Positions 44,888 to 55,545 of a DNA stretch of 64,000 nucleotides are shown piece by piece (position 1 is the first letter of the stretch; every line of letters begins with the position of its first letter). Location: the NCBI GenBank assembly GCA_037127255.1, contig JBANSL010000013.1, positions 12,978,688 through 13,042,687 of the forward strand, given 5' to 3'. Both the position numbers and the translations under genes were made by a program. The DNA comes from Persicaria tinctoria (taxonomy: Eukaryota > Streptophyta > Magnoliopsida > Caryophyllales > Polygonaceae). Under the pieces are notes generated by a model that was not told the origin of the DNA, searched no databases, and was given only the letters and a program-made list of their open reading frames with translations.

Positions 44888-46083
44888 ATGGCTCTCAACA
44901 AAAACCTCCTCCCTCTCGCTCTCCTCCTCGTCCTAGCTGGCTCCGCCGCCGCACAGAACTGCGGCTGCGCCGCCGGCCTCTGCTGCAGCAAGTTCGGCTT
45001 CTGCGGCACCACCCAGGCCTACTGCGGGGCAGGCTGCCAAGCGGGTCCTTGCACCTCCGGCTCTACCACCCCATCCAGCAGTGGCGGTGCCGTCTCAGAT
45101 GTCGTCACCGACGACTTCTTCAATGGCATCATTAACCAAGCTGACTCCTCCTGCGCCGGCAAGAACTTCTACACCCGCTTGGCTTTCCTATCCGCCACCG
45201 GCTCCTACCCGAGCTTCGGGACCTCTGGCTCCTCCGACGACCAGAAGAGGGAGATCGCCGCCTTCTTCGCCCATGTCACCCATGAGACCGGATGTAAGTT
45301 TGATCAAAACAATTATATATAGGGCACGCTCTGATGAAAATCAAAATTGCAGGAAAAACCGTGATGACCAGCTTTGTAAATCAGTTTTGGATAGTCACAG
45401 TTTCTAGCCCGGTTCTGAATAGAATCGAGATATAAAGTCACTATTTAATTTTAAAACAAGAGTTTTTAGCACGGTTTTTAGAATGAGCCGAGCTACAAAG
45501 TCACTGTATAATTAAAAAAAATGAGATTTTTAGCACAAGTTTGAAATGAACCGAGCTATAAAGTAATTTTCAAGGTTTTTACCATAATTTAAGGTTTTCC
45601 CAAGAGTCAATCCGTGTATATATATAAAATTGATCATTTGTGAACGATATAATCTGAAATGTTTGGTATGCAGCATTTTGCTACATAGAGGAGATAAATG
45701 GAGCATCACACAGCTACTGCGACTCCTCAAACACGCAGTGGCCGTGCAACCCATCGGTGAGTTACTACGGGAGAGGACCCCTCCAGATCTCATACAACTA
45801 CAACTACGGCCCGGCTGGCCAGAGCATCGGGTTCGACGGCCTCAACTCCCCTCAGACGGTGGCCAGTGACCCTGTCATCTCCTTCAAGACGGCCTTGTGG
45901 TTCTGGACGAACAATGTCCACTCCGTCATCACCGGAGGGCAGGGGTTCGGGGCCACTATCCGAGCCATCAATAGCATCGAATGCAACGGCGGGAACACTG
46001 CTCAGATGAACGACAGGGTCAGCCTCTACACAAAGTACTGTCAACAGCTTGGGGTTGACCCTGGCTCCAGCCTTACTTGCTAG
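44888..46083 (+). CDS. Class IV chitinase (hevein domain + GH19), copy 1
   Basis: Exons 44,888-45,293 and 45,674-46,083 (phase-1 junction, GT at 45,294, AG at 45,673) encode 271 residues, normal for class IV. Order: signal peptide (about 1-22, [17 protein letters not shown]), a short hevein chitin-binding domain ([20 protein letters not shown], about 24-58), a Ser/Thr/Gly hinge, then the GH19 domain. Catalytic Glu are in HVTHETG at the end of exon 1 and CYIEEING at the start of exon 2; [20 protein letters not shown] and the C-terminal Cys pairs follow. It cuts chitin in fungal walls, in the cell wall space. The frame is intact with TATA, W-boxes and AATAAA, so probably functional. Confidence 0.93.
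45346..45595 (+). repeat. Tandem repeats in intron 1 of chitinase copy 1
   Basis: Three to four imperfect copies of a unit of about 65-70 bases built from TTTTTAGCACGGTT, GAATGAACCGAGCTATAAAG and TCACT. The pattern and the GCAGGAAAAACCGTGA at the left edge resemble the end region of a CACTA-type element, but no borders are clear. Confidence 0.6.
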
Positions 46084-46177
46084 TTATATACGCTAAAGTG
46101 AACATACACAATAAGAAAGAGAAAGTCCTTGAAGATTTTCTCTCTTTTTTTTTCCTTTATTATAACTATTAAGTTAT

Positions 46178-46183
46178 AATAAA
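46178..46183 (+). terminator. Polyadenylation signal of chitinase copy 1
   Basis: AATAAA in TATAATAAAGTG, about 95 bases after the stop codon. Confidence 0.6.
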
Positions 46184-46253
46184 GTGAATGTACGTACGAA
46201 TGGTTATCACATTACTTAAATAAGATATGTTCATGCATGGCTCATACCATATG

Positions 46254-46925
46254 TGTAGTCGAAGAACGATCGAATCGAGTGAGCAGAAGCGCATGTAAGG
46301 TAAACTAGCAAGCGAAGAAATAAAGCAATCAAAACGAACAAGTCATTTGTTTACGCGGTTCGGTCAATGACCTACATCCGCGGGGCCTCAGGAGTCGGGC
46401 CCTAAATCCACTAAAAGGGAGGAAAGTTTACAAGGGACAATATGTAAGATCTACTCAAACCCTAAGCTTATAATGCTTTAACAATCAAAGTAATGAACAG
46501 AGAAAGGAAGACGATGAGCACCCCCTTTCATCTTGCCACTCTGAAGACCCGGATCTAAAGATCATCACCATGGAAGCCCCTGAGTATGGCGTTGAAGGGT
46601 TCTAGCGAGAGACACCTGAAATCGCCATGGAGGCTCTAGCTGCCAAACCTCGATAGTCGTGCAAACAAAATGAGAACCTCACTTTAGGGTTTACAAAGTT
46701 GGCAATATATATTGAGCACTGTAGCCGAGTGTTAAGATCTCAGAGTGACCAAACTCTTGTCAATGTGATATGGGTGCCCATTAGGAGATGAAGCCTAAAA
46801 GGACTCAATTCAATCCATATAGACCAGTCCCATGATATAGGCAAAAGTCTTGGCCTATTAATATGTTCAACATTACAATAAAAGTTCTAGCAAATATATA
46901 AACTTAGGAAAGTAAAATCTCAACA
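46254..46925 (-). repeat. 3' LTR of the minus-strand copia (left in the window)
   Basis: 672 bases, TGTAGTCGAAG...CTCAACA as read on the plus strand, the same length as the partner LTR with a modest number of substitutions. Confidence 0.88.
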
Positions 46926-47109
46926 AATGCCCTCTTAATTTCCTAAGTCTACCAGTGGCATGCAGACACACGTTTCGGTTGGGTCTGGATTTAGTGTGGC
47001 TGGGTCCGTCCTCGGCCCTAAGAGATAGCCTGATCAGACAGTGGTATTCTTGTTTTGTAGGAAATTTCTACAGAACAAGAATTTATCCACAGTCACAATC
47101 TTGGTTCCA

Positions 47110-48500
47110 TAGTCAGCGGGATTGTCATCTCCACTGATCTTCTTCACCTTTATCACATTTTTATCAACCTTTTCACGGATGAAATGGAATCTGACATCAA
47201 TGTGTTTGGTGCGTTCGTGATATATAGGATCCTTGCATAAATATAGAGCACTCTGGCTATCAATATAAAGAGTAGAGATATAGGTTTTACGTTGTATCTC
47301 CTTTAGAAGACCCTACAACCATATAGCCTCCTTGCAAGCTTCGGTAGCTACAATATACTCAGCTTTGGTAGACGAGAGGGCGACAATGGGTTGTTGTTCC
47401 GGTTTCTATGAGATGCAATTTCCAGCCCATGTATAGACATAAGAAGTAGTAGACTTTCGGTTGTCTTTGTTCCCTGCAAAATCAGCATCAACATATCCGA
47501 GCAAATCTAGAGAAGAAGTATGATTTCCATAAACTAGGCCAAGATCAGAGGTACCACCAAGATACTTCATAGCTGTCCAGTGTTTCTCAGCGGGGTTTGT
47601 CATAAACCTGCTCAAAGTACTTATAGCAAAGGAAAGATCGAGTCTAGTGCAAATCATAGAGTACATGACAGAGCCAACAGTAACATCATAAAGCACACTT
47701 TTCATATAAGAAATCTCATCTGAAGACATAGTAGTCCTAACTTTAGTTAGGTCAAGATGCCCTCCTAAGGGCATATTAGTAGTCTTGATGTTCAACCTTC
47801 TAAACCTTTCAAGAACCTTTAGGATGTAATCAGATTGAGAAAGAGTAAGCAACCTTTTAGACATGTCTCTAGCAATTTTAATACCAAGGATTTTCTGCGC
47901 AGTCCCTAGATCTTTCATATCAATATGAGCTTTCAAGTCCCTTTTCACTTCAGCAATACAAGCCTTAGATTTGCAAGCAATAAGGATGTCATCCACATAA
48001 AGCAACACATAAATAGGCAGATTGGTTTTAACATTCTTCATATACAAACATGTGTCAAACTTGCTTCTATAAAAGCCCAATTTTCTCATGCAGGAATCAA
48101 ACTTGATGTTCCACTGCCTAGGAGATTGTTTAAGGCCATATATAGATTTTTTCAGAAGGCAGGCATAATCAGGATGAACCTTATTAACAAAACCCTTAGG
48201 TTGCTTCATATAAATGGTTTCTCTAAGACCACCATGCAAAAATTCTGTTTTAACATCCATTTGCTCTAATTCAAGATCATAAACAATAGTCATAGCAAGA
48301 AGGAGTCTTAGAGTTTTATATTTAATCACCGGAGCAAAAATCTCATTATAATCTTCACCTTCTCTTTGAGTATAGCCTTTTGCCACAAGTCTAGCCTTAA
48401 ACCTAGGAGGATCACTAGGATTAGCCCCATCTTTGAGCTTATATATCCATTTGCAATCAATAAGCCTAGCCTTTTCAGGTTTCTTGACTAGTATTCAGGT
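47110..48500 (-). pseudogene. Copia reverse transcriptase and RNase H
   Basis: Main frame 48,386-47,406: MAKGYTQREGEDYNEIFAPV, LEQMDVKTEFLHGGL (first catalytic Asp), KSIYGLKQSPRQWN and the catalytic YVLLYVDDILIACKSK; then LGYVDADFAGNKDNRKSTTS, the start of RNase H. RNase H continues broken to about 47,110 (SSTKAEY, LYIDSQSALYLCKDP). The upstream RT start (CKWIYKLKDG, about 48,450) is separated by a frame break. Confidence 0.88.
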
Positions 48501-48504
48501 TTTG

Positions 48505-49773
48505 TTAAGAATCATAGTATATTTCTTCCTGCATAGCTTTTAACCAAGACTCAGACTGATTGCACTTAATGGCATGCTCATAAAGTTCAGGCGTATAGGC
48601 ATATACAACATTAGACATAACACAAGCAAACTCAACCAGATTATTGTTATACTTCTTATTTGTTTTTTTCACCCTAAGTTCTCTATCTCTTGTAAGCTGA
48701 TAGTTGTTAAGATTTTGAGTAACAAAAGAATCAGGCATAATAGGCAACAAATCAGTATCAACAACAGAGGTAGAGGCAGAATTTAAGGGAGAAGATGTAG
48801 ACTTAGAGTGAGAGGAAGTAGAGGATGAATCATGATCAGAAGTATCACTTACCCCCTCACCTAATTGGTGAGTTTGCAGATCAACATTGCCCTCTTCATT
48901 CCCTGAAATAGCAGGTTGTGTTTGAGGGATAGGAGAATAGATGTTATCAAACTCATCCTCTTCATCAATGCCTAAAGAGGAAGGCATATAAAATTGAGTA
49001 GAGTTCATATCACCTCCAAGATGCTGGTGATCAAGAACTTGTTTGTCAACACACTCTAAATGATGGGTTAGCAAATCTTTAAAATGAAACTCATTTTCCC
49101 TGAATATCACATTTCTGCTAAGAATGACTTTATAGGCCCCAGATTGAATAACCAACAGTTTATAACCCTTTATTTCATTAGGATAACCAAGCATAGCAAA
49201 CTTTTGAGATCTAGAATTAAGTTTTCCATCAGATTTATGAGCAAAAGCAGTGCAACCAAAGGGTCTAAGATGATCTAAATTAGGTTTCCTCTTGGTCCAC
49301 ACTTCATAAGGAGTCTTAAAGTTTATCACAGAAGAAGGGGTTCTGTTTATAAGGTAAGCAGCAATAACAATAACTTCACCCCACAGAGAATGCTTAAAAC
49401 CACCAGTGAATAACATGCATCTAGCCTTTTCAAGTAGAGTTCTATTCATTCTCTCAGCCATTACATTTTGTTCAGGAGTACCAGGTATAATCAAATGCCT
49501 ACCATGTTCGGCACAATATGAATCAAATTCAGGATTGCAAAATTCTAACCCATTGTCAGTTCTTAGGCATTTAACAGAGAAACCAAATTCTTTTTCAACA
49601 AGATAATTCCAGGTTTTAAATATTCCAGCAGCTTCACTTTTAGCCTTTAACAAATAAACCCAAACTCTTATGCTATAGTGATCTATCAGGGACATGAAAT
49701 ACTTCTTACCCCCAACAGTATCAACTTGGGCAAGGCCCCACAGATCAGAATGAATATATTCTAAAGGATTCAT
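48505..49773 (-). pseudogene. Copia integrase
   Basis: 422 residues open. The catalytic D-D-E core shows as HSDLWG, CLRTDNGLEF and GTPEQNVMAERMNRTLLEKA, followed by the usual LRPFGCTAFAHKSDGKLNSR and ILSRNVIFRE segments and an acidic, Ser-rich linker. The HHCC zinc finger upstream (about 49,780-49,960) is interrupted by stops. It would insert cDNA into the genome. Confidence 0.88.
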
Positions 49774-50005
49774 TGCAGTGTAAGCAGAATTTTTAAAACT
49801 GGATTTAGCATGTTTACCAAGGATGCACTAATCACAATTATCAATAAAAGCAGGTTTCTCCTTTAAAATGCCATGTTTAAACAAATGCAACAACCCTTTA
49901 TTTCATATATGCCCAAGTCTCTTATGCCACATATCAGTTTGAATATCACTCATATATTTAGCAATAGATACAGACAGAGGAATAGAGGCAACATTGCATT
50001 CAGAG

Positions 50006-50428
50006 CTAGCAATCATATATATGATAAAGGCCATTCTTCTTTATGCTCTTAACAAGAACTCTACCATTTTTACTCACAGTTTTAACACCATCATAAGAGT
50101 GACAATGACAGTTTTGATCGTCAAAAACACTTTCAGACAAAAGATTTCTTTTCAAACCAGGAACCCACTTAACATTTTGCAAGATTATGATAATACCATC
50201 ATGCATTCTCAAAGGTACAGTTCCAATTCCCTTAATGGATAAAGATGAGTGATCACCTAATAGAACCTCACCCCCCATCATGAATATCAAAATAATTAAA
50301 CCAATGTCTATCAGGAGTAGCATGTAAGGTACATCCAGAATCAAGGAGTCATACATCAGAAGTTTCACATGAATCAACAATAGCAAGTAACTCATGACTA
50401 CACTGACCCTCACAGAAAGCAGAAACAT
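50006..50428 (-). pseudogene. Copia protease region, frameshifted
   Basis: The translated active site, in a neighbouring frame near 50,340, reads LLDSGCTLHATPDRHW: the aspartic protease motif with Cys instead of the usual Ala after Gly. The downstream text GGEVLLGDHSSLSIKGIGTV and NVKWVPGLKRNLLS is typical of copia protease and gag-pre-integrase. Confidence 0.8.
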
Positions 50429-50464
50429 TAGCAGACCTAGCTAGCAGCAGCCTCTTTTCTAGCT

Positions 50465-51232
50465 TCATCCTTTTTTCATCTTATAGCAATCCTTCTCAAA
50501 ATGTCTAGTTTTAGAACAATAATTGCAAGTGACATTTTTCTTATCAAATGTAGGCTTATCAGAGGATTTTTCAGACTTAGCATCTTCTTTCTTATGTGAG
50601 TTTTTCTTGTCCTGGTTTCTGTTCTTAGTTTTAGCCATTAGGACTTCATTTTTAGTCTCTTTCTTTGTCTTAAAGACTTTCATAACCTCATTTTTCTGAC
50701 TCATTGACTCAAGCAGCTTAGTTTTGTTCAAGTCTTCCCTACTAAACTGAATCACATCCTTAAAGGTGTCAAAATGAGCAGGTAAGGCATTTAAGAGCAA
50801 AACAGCTTGATTTGTATCATCTATCTTATCACCACATCTTTCCAAATCTTGGGTCATAGTTAGAAAACGATCAAGATTATCATTTAAAGAAACAGAGACA
50901 TCCATCTTATAGTTGAACAATTTGCACAACAAGTTGATTCTACAAGGCAAAGATTTTACGAGATACAACTCCTCAAGAGCTTTCCATAGACCTTTAGCAG
51001 TAGTTTGAGTCATGACTTGTCTAGCAACTTCATCAGGAAGTCTGATCATAACCTCATTGTGAGCTTGTTGATCCATCTCTTCCCGTTCAGCTTGAGTAAG
51101 CTTCTCAGGATACTTCTCTTCGATTGCAGCCCAACATTTCTCCTTAATAAGCACAACTCGCATTTTAACCTGCCATATGGCAAAGTCAGTTGTGCCATTA
51201 TAGTGTTTAATCCGAGCAAAAGACTTGGTCAT
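50465..51232 (-). pseudogene. Copia Gag
   Basis: 255 residues open. The start MTKSFARIKHYNGTTDFAIW is the usual copia Gag opening, then KGLWKALEELYLVKSL, a Lys-rich linker and a CCHC zinc knuckle CNYCSKTRHFEKDCYKMKK. The start codon lies about 200 bases inside the right LTR edge. The frame itself is intact, but the downstream polyprotein is broken. Confidence 0.85.
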
Positions 51233-51421
51233 AATTGATGAAATCCAGAAGATACTAACTCAAAGTTGTATCAGATTTCGTAAAGTGAGTTTAGATCCTC
51301 CAAGGGGGAAATAAAAAACTCAGCAAAGAAAACAAATGACTAACAAACATTTTGAAGCTGTAAAACACAAAGATCGAAAGAGTTTTCGAACGAAAAATAG
51401 ATCGTCGTCACCTTGGACAGG

Positions 51422-51433
51422 GCTCTGATGCCA
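51422..51433 (-). other. Primer binding site of the minus-strand copia
   Basis: TGGCATCAGAGC on the minus strand, next to the LTR; one base from the standard initiator tRNA-Met complement TGGTATCAGAGC. Confidence 0.8.
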
Positions 51434-51435
51434 TT

Positions 51436-52107
51436 TGTAGTCGAAGAACGATCGAATCGAGTGAGCGGAAGTGCAGGTAAGGTAAACGAGCAAGCAAAAA
51501 AATAAAGCAATCAAAACGAACAAGTCATTTGTTTACGCGGTTTGGTCAAAGACCTACATCTACGGGGCCTCAGGAGTCATGCCCTAAATCCACTAAAACG
51601 GAGGAAAGTTTACAGAGGACAATATGTAAGATCTACTCAAACCCTAAGCTTGTAATGCTTTAACAATCAAAGTAATAAACATAGAAAAGGAAGAAGAAGA
51701 GCTCCCCCTTTCAGCTCGTCACTCTGAAGACCCGGATATGAGGATCATCACTATGGAAGCCCTAGAGTATGGCGTCGAAGGGTTCTAGTGAGAGACACCT
51801 GAAATCGCCATGGAGGCTCTAGCTGCGAAACCTCAGTAGTCGTGCAAACAAAATGAAAGCCTCACTTTAGGGTTTACAAAGTTGGGAATATATATTGAGC
51901 ACTGTAGCCGAGTGTTAAGATCTCAGAGTGACCAAACTCTTGTCAATGTGATATGGGGGGCCATTAAGAGATCAAGCCCAGAAGGGCTCAATTAAATCCA
52001 TATAGACCAGCCCATGATATAGGCAAAAGTCTTGGCCTATTAACCTGTTCAACATTAAAATAAAAGTTCCAACAAATATATAAACTTAGGAAAGTAAAAT
52101 CTCAACA
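51436..52107 (-). repeat. 5' LTR of the minus-strand copia (right in the window)
   Basis: 672 bases, TGTAGTCGAAG...CTCAACA as read on the plus strand, matching 46,254-46,925 along its full length. Confidence 0.88.
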
Positions 52108-52689
52108 AAATGGTTTACACCATATTTTAAGACAAACCTAATCAGCGAAAAGTGAAAACTTATTTACACGTACCATATTTTAAGACAAAATATATCATTT
52201 AATATTTATGCATATTTTAAGAATAATAAAAACTATATAAAATTTTCGAGCAAAAAAAAAACTATATAAAATATTAATATTAAAAAAAAAACTAAAAAGT
52301 TGATATTTTATATAATTTTTTTCATCTTATTAAAATATACATTAATAATAAAAGACATGTTTTTACCTAATAAATTTGCGATGATTCATTTATGATGTGA
52401 CATGTGTGGAAAAATGGGTAAACCTACATCAAATTCAAAGTGACTTCCTAAAAACACCTACATATCTTCCCCGTTAGAAGGATTTTGAGAGTTTGAGACA
52501 ATTTGATTGTTGTTTTTTTAAACATATCATCATCTACTTTTCCAACTTAATAGAAGTTTTTCCAAATATATAACATTCTTCAGATTTTTCAAACCTTTGA
52601 AACGGGAGAGTTTTTAGATCGAGTCGAAACAAAAATAATTTTAAAAATATGTCTTTGTTTTTCTATTTTGAAAAACAGTTAGAAAAGTC
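52108..52689. other. AT-rich stretch, no gene seen
   Basis: Short repeats of CATATTTTAAGACAAA occur near 52,130 and 52,180. Nothing else recognisable. Confidence 0.5.
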
Positions 52690-53150
52690 ATTGGAGATGA
52701 TGTGAGTATTGAAATCTCTTGCAACCTTGCATTTTTTTAAAGCGGATAAAGATTAGGCTGGACGATCCCGCAAAAGCGTTCTTTCTAGCGCATCCTACCG
52801 AATGAGAACCCGAAGTTTTGGATGATCTTCCAAGAAGACATCGGCAGAAGAACTGTAGGCCAGATGAGCGAGTCGATCTGCAACAGCATTGGATTCTCTG
52901 AAAATATGACATGTCGCTACATTAGAAAATGACGAAATATCTAACAGAATATCAGATTGTAGGAGATCAATGTTCCAGGGGCACTTCTAGTCCCCTAGTA
53001 GAACCCTAACAACCAATAGATTATCTTCTTCAATAAGAAAGTTATTAATTTGTAATTGCTTAGCACACATAAAGCCCATTTTCAGCCCATGGGTCTGCAA
53101 ACAGAACCGAAGTTCCATTGCACAACCCAGCTCTGGTGGCCAAGGACATA
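52690..53150 (-). mobile_element. LINE RNase H fragment, minus strand
   Basis: The minus-strand frame reads ELRFCLQTHGLKMGFMCAK and INNFLIEEDNLLVVR, then ATCHIFRESNAVADRLAHL: the middle and end of a plant LINE RNase H, with the ESNAVAD catalytic end. Stops break it. It belongs to a different family from L1-L4. Confidence 0.75.
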
Positions 53151-53616
53151 TAGCAAAAAACGATCATAATAGTAATTGATCCTTCAAAAATCAATCAAAA
53201 TTTGCGCCAAAGGCACAAATTTTGTGGTATTCCATTGCAGTAATCACTGGATTCAATTGTATTTTATAAAGATGTAGCAAAAACGAACATAAACAAGTTC
53301 ATATTCGGCTGTTTTCAAAATCGTCTTCGATAAGTTAAAAATTGAAGAAATTTTGCGCCGAATGCGCAAATTTTATGTGATTCTAATGGACTAAGTACTA
53401 AATTCGTTAGCATAATTCAAAATCAACACAGAATCGTCAAAAATCGATGAAAATTTGCGCCTTCGAAGCAAATTTTCCATGAATTCAAGGCAGCTTTGGA
53501 TGTAGTTTGTAATGGAATGTTGTACTTACAATTGATTCTATAGGAGAGACGCGGAAATCGGTGTTTTTAATGAGATCGGAGAGATGATCGGCACTGAATC
53601 TCAATAATCGGCGTTG

Positions 53617-53619
<3 letters not shown>
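53151..53619. other. Non-coding stretch with AATTTGCGCC phrases
   Basis: ATTTTGCGCC-type phrases recur near 53,205, 53,350 and 53,450, suggesting decayed short repeats. No gene. Confidence 0.4.
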
Positions 53620-53652
<33 letters not shown>

Positions 53653-53700
53653 TGTGTGTGTGTGTGTGCGTGTGTGTGGGAGAGAGAGCGTGTAGGAGAG
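53620..53700. repeat. Compound microsatellite (GA)n(TG)n
   Basis: About fifteen GA units (53,620-53,650) pass into a TG run with one CG interruption, then GA again. Confidence 0.95.
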
Positions 53701-54093
53701 CGCGCGCGTAGAACAAAAGCAGAAACTATATATTGTGGACATTTCACCAATTTATCCCAAAATGTGGACATTTCACCAATTAGAACAACTTTTTTAGACA
53801 TTTCATAAACTCCCCCACAATATAATATATAACCATGTTAATACACATTTTTTTGGCAAGAAGTACCCATAGGTCCCCGTTTCGAACCCCGGAATGACCG
53901 CTCTTTATTTACCAATTCAAGGGAAACGCTGAATTTTTAAATATTTTTTTTTACCATATCTTGTTGTAGATGATAACAAGAGCCATAACAGCGCATGATT
54001 ATAATAATATCTCTATATATGTATAATGTCCATCCATTTGATAACAAACTAGAGATCGAACCACACCATAAGACGTCGTAGGGGGGGGGGGGG

Positions 54094-54480
54094 ATGAACA
54101 AGCTTTTGATCGCGTTGGCTCTCTTTGCTTTATTGTATGCGGCCAATGCCAAAGATATTACAATGCCGGCTACCAACAAGCGTCTCGCGAACACCAACCT
54201 CGGGGATCAAAAGCCAAACCTAAATATTCCAAATATGTATTTAAGTATTTTCAATAATCCCTAATGGTCATAGAACTGTATACAGTTCAACGACCGTTAA
54301 AATATAATGTATTTAAGTTTTTGGATTAATTTTGCAGAATGTACACGTTGTATATACAAGGGTTTGTGGGTTGATTGCTGCGGATGTCATCCTGGTCCAA
54401 TCTGCACAACATGTTTTGGATTTCCGTTACCTGGACTGTCGCTTAAGAAGGCCACCCTCTGCAATGTGGTGAGAACATAA
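54094..54480 (+). pseudogene. Cysteine-rich peptide, copy F, splice donor mutated
   Basis: Exon 1 (54,094-54,232) keeps the start and signal peptide LLIALALFALLYAANA. Exon 2 (54,338-54,480) keeps CTRCIYKGLWVDCCGC and the PLPG tail, but one of the last paired cysteines is deleted (ICTTCFGF). The donor is AT instead of GT (54,233-54,234); the nearest GT (54,237) would shift the frame. The intron is shorter (105 bases) than in A, C and D. A run of thirteen G precedes the ATG. Closest to copy A by its 5' flank. Probably a pseudogene, about 42 kb from the main array. Confidence 0.8.
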
Positions 54481-54556
54481 ATGTTACAATGTCACTTTGA
54501 TGAAGCCACATGTTTCTGCACCATTTACTCTTGTAAGTCCGATGTTGCTGAAACTA

Positions 54557-54899
54557 TGAAGATTATCATGTTCATTTTATTTTCTAGCACATTTTCTTAC
54601 ATTTCCATTTTGTTGAGAAATGATCCTCAAGCCATGTTCTCCCTCTTTTGTCTCCTAGTGTAGTAAGGGACATTTGTCCCATGTGCTTGGCACATGTTCC
54701 CTACATTACACACTATATAAGACCTTGTTTTGCTCCCTCAAAGGTAGGGTTTTGGGGATTGCAGCCGCTCATCATGAAGGTATAAATGCCAATTTCGGAT
54801 ACCTCACAGTTGCTGCCATTAATGGCTTATTCTTGCTGATCTGTGATTGCTTGCCTTCTTATTCGATCATGATCTGTTAGTTTATTTGGCATTTCTTCA
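54557..54899 (+). mobile_element. Probable solo LTR in the 3' region of copy F
   Basis: It starts TGAAGATTATC and ends TTTCTTCA, interrupting the conserved post-stop block between GCTGAAAC and TGTCGCAATAAA. With the outer TA pairs the ends form TATGAAGA/TCTTCATA, flanked by GAAAC and GAAAT (5-bp duplication, one mismatch). A TATA box (ACACTATATAAGACC) and LTR-like length of 343 bases fit a solo LTR. No matching element is in the window. Confidence 0.65.
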
Positions 54900-54901
54900 T
54901 A

Positions 54902-55208
54902 GAAATTGTCGCAATAAAAGTTTGATTTATGACAATTGTTACTTTGTTTATCGATATCTATATCTATATTAATACTAAAACTGGGATTTTCCTTCATCAT
55001 ATGCGTGTCATTTCGATCTTTAATTAAAAAAAGATTTGCAAATGTGTCATTTGGATTCATGATAAACGTACAATTAATCCTATGGATTTCACATTTATTA
55101 ATTAGCTAAATGATGAGATGCCCAATCTATACCTATTCCAATACTGTACTAAAAGGCAAGTCGTGAAATCACTATGTGCAAAAAAGATATATCTCAACCT
55201 AAACCTTA
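54902..55208 (+). other. Rest of copy F 3' region and flank
   Basis: The post-stop block resumes after the solo LTR with the AATAAA signal (about 54,914) and continues as in the other copies. Then AT-rich sequence up to the copia LTR. Confidence 0.55.
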
Positions 55209-55488
55209 TGGAGAATGTTATGCCTTATTTTCCAATTCTCTCCTTTACTTATCTTCCTTGGCTATTTTACTAAAATGTTGTAATAAGACCAAGATGTCAT
55301 CACGTGGTAGACGTGTGATTGAGGTCATATAAATACCTTGATTGTCTCATGATTAGTAGTAGGGTTTTTGGGATTCCCAATTGAATGAAGGGTAGCCGAC
55401 AATGGCTTTTCAGAAAAATCAAAGTTTCTATTTTTGCTTCAAGCTGATCACTGTTCCATTGAGCAAGAAAGTTGTGTGCAACTGCTCA
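55209..55488 (+). repeat. 5' LTR of the plus-strand copia
   Basis: TGGAGAATGTTATGCC...AACTGCTCA, with a TATA-like CATATAAATACC about 110 bases in. It is 280 bases; the 3' LTR has an extra TGTTTTGGGGC-type stretch. Confidence 0.85.
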
Positions 55489-55500
55489 TGGTATTAGAGC
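55489..55500 (+). other. Primer binding site of the plus-strand copia
   Basis: TGGTATTAGAGC directly after the LTR; one base from the initiator tRNA-Met complement. Confidence 0.8.
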
Positions 55501-55545
55501 AGAGCAGGGATTCGATCCTCCTCTTAGCGATTAGATCGCAGTTGA

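Larger units (their letters stand above)
43247..45345 (+). repeat. Chitinase segmental duplication, copy 1
   Basis: From about 43,247 (GTGTGTAGTAAATCCCTA) the sequence parallels 60,610-63,640 through the whole upstream region, promoter and exon 1 of the chitinase. The two copies diverge just inside intron 1. Copy 1 has a Stowaway MITE that copy 2 lacks; copy 2 has a 1.34-kb LINE that copy 1 lacks. Confidence 0.88.
46254..52107 (-). mobile_element. Ty1/copia retrotransposon, complete structure, minus strand
   Basis: Two 672-bp LTRs (46,254-46,925 and 51,436-52,107) enclose gag, protease, integrase, RT and RNase H in copia order on the minus strand. The primer binding site (51,422-51,433) and a polypurine tract (AAGAGGGCATT on the minus strand, about 46,926-46,936) sit in the expected places. 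The flanks ATATG and AAATG differ by one base, a possible 5-bp target duplication. Stops and frameshifts make it non-functional. It lies just downstream of chitinase copy 1. Confidence 0.92.

Noticed and set aside
53601..53808. Open frames rich in Arg-Glu or Ser-Leu repeats
   Set aside because: They are translations of the GA/TG microsatellite.
53865..53900. B-box-like GTTTCGAACCCCGG suggesting a tRNA or SINE
   Set aside because: No A-box, no cloverleaf and no paired arms upstream; a single motif is not enough.
54231..54337. Copy F intron as a U12-type AT-AC intron
   Set aside because: The donor reads ATATGT, not ATATCCTT, and the acceptor is a normal CAG, so a mutated GT donor is simpler.
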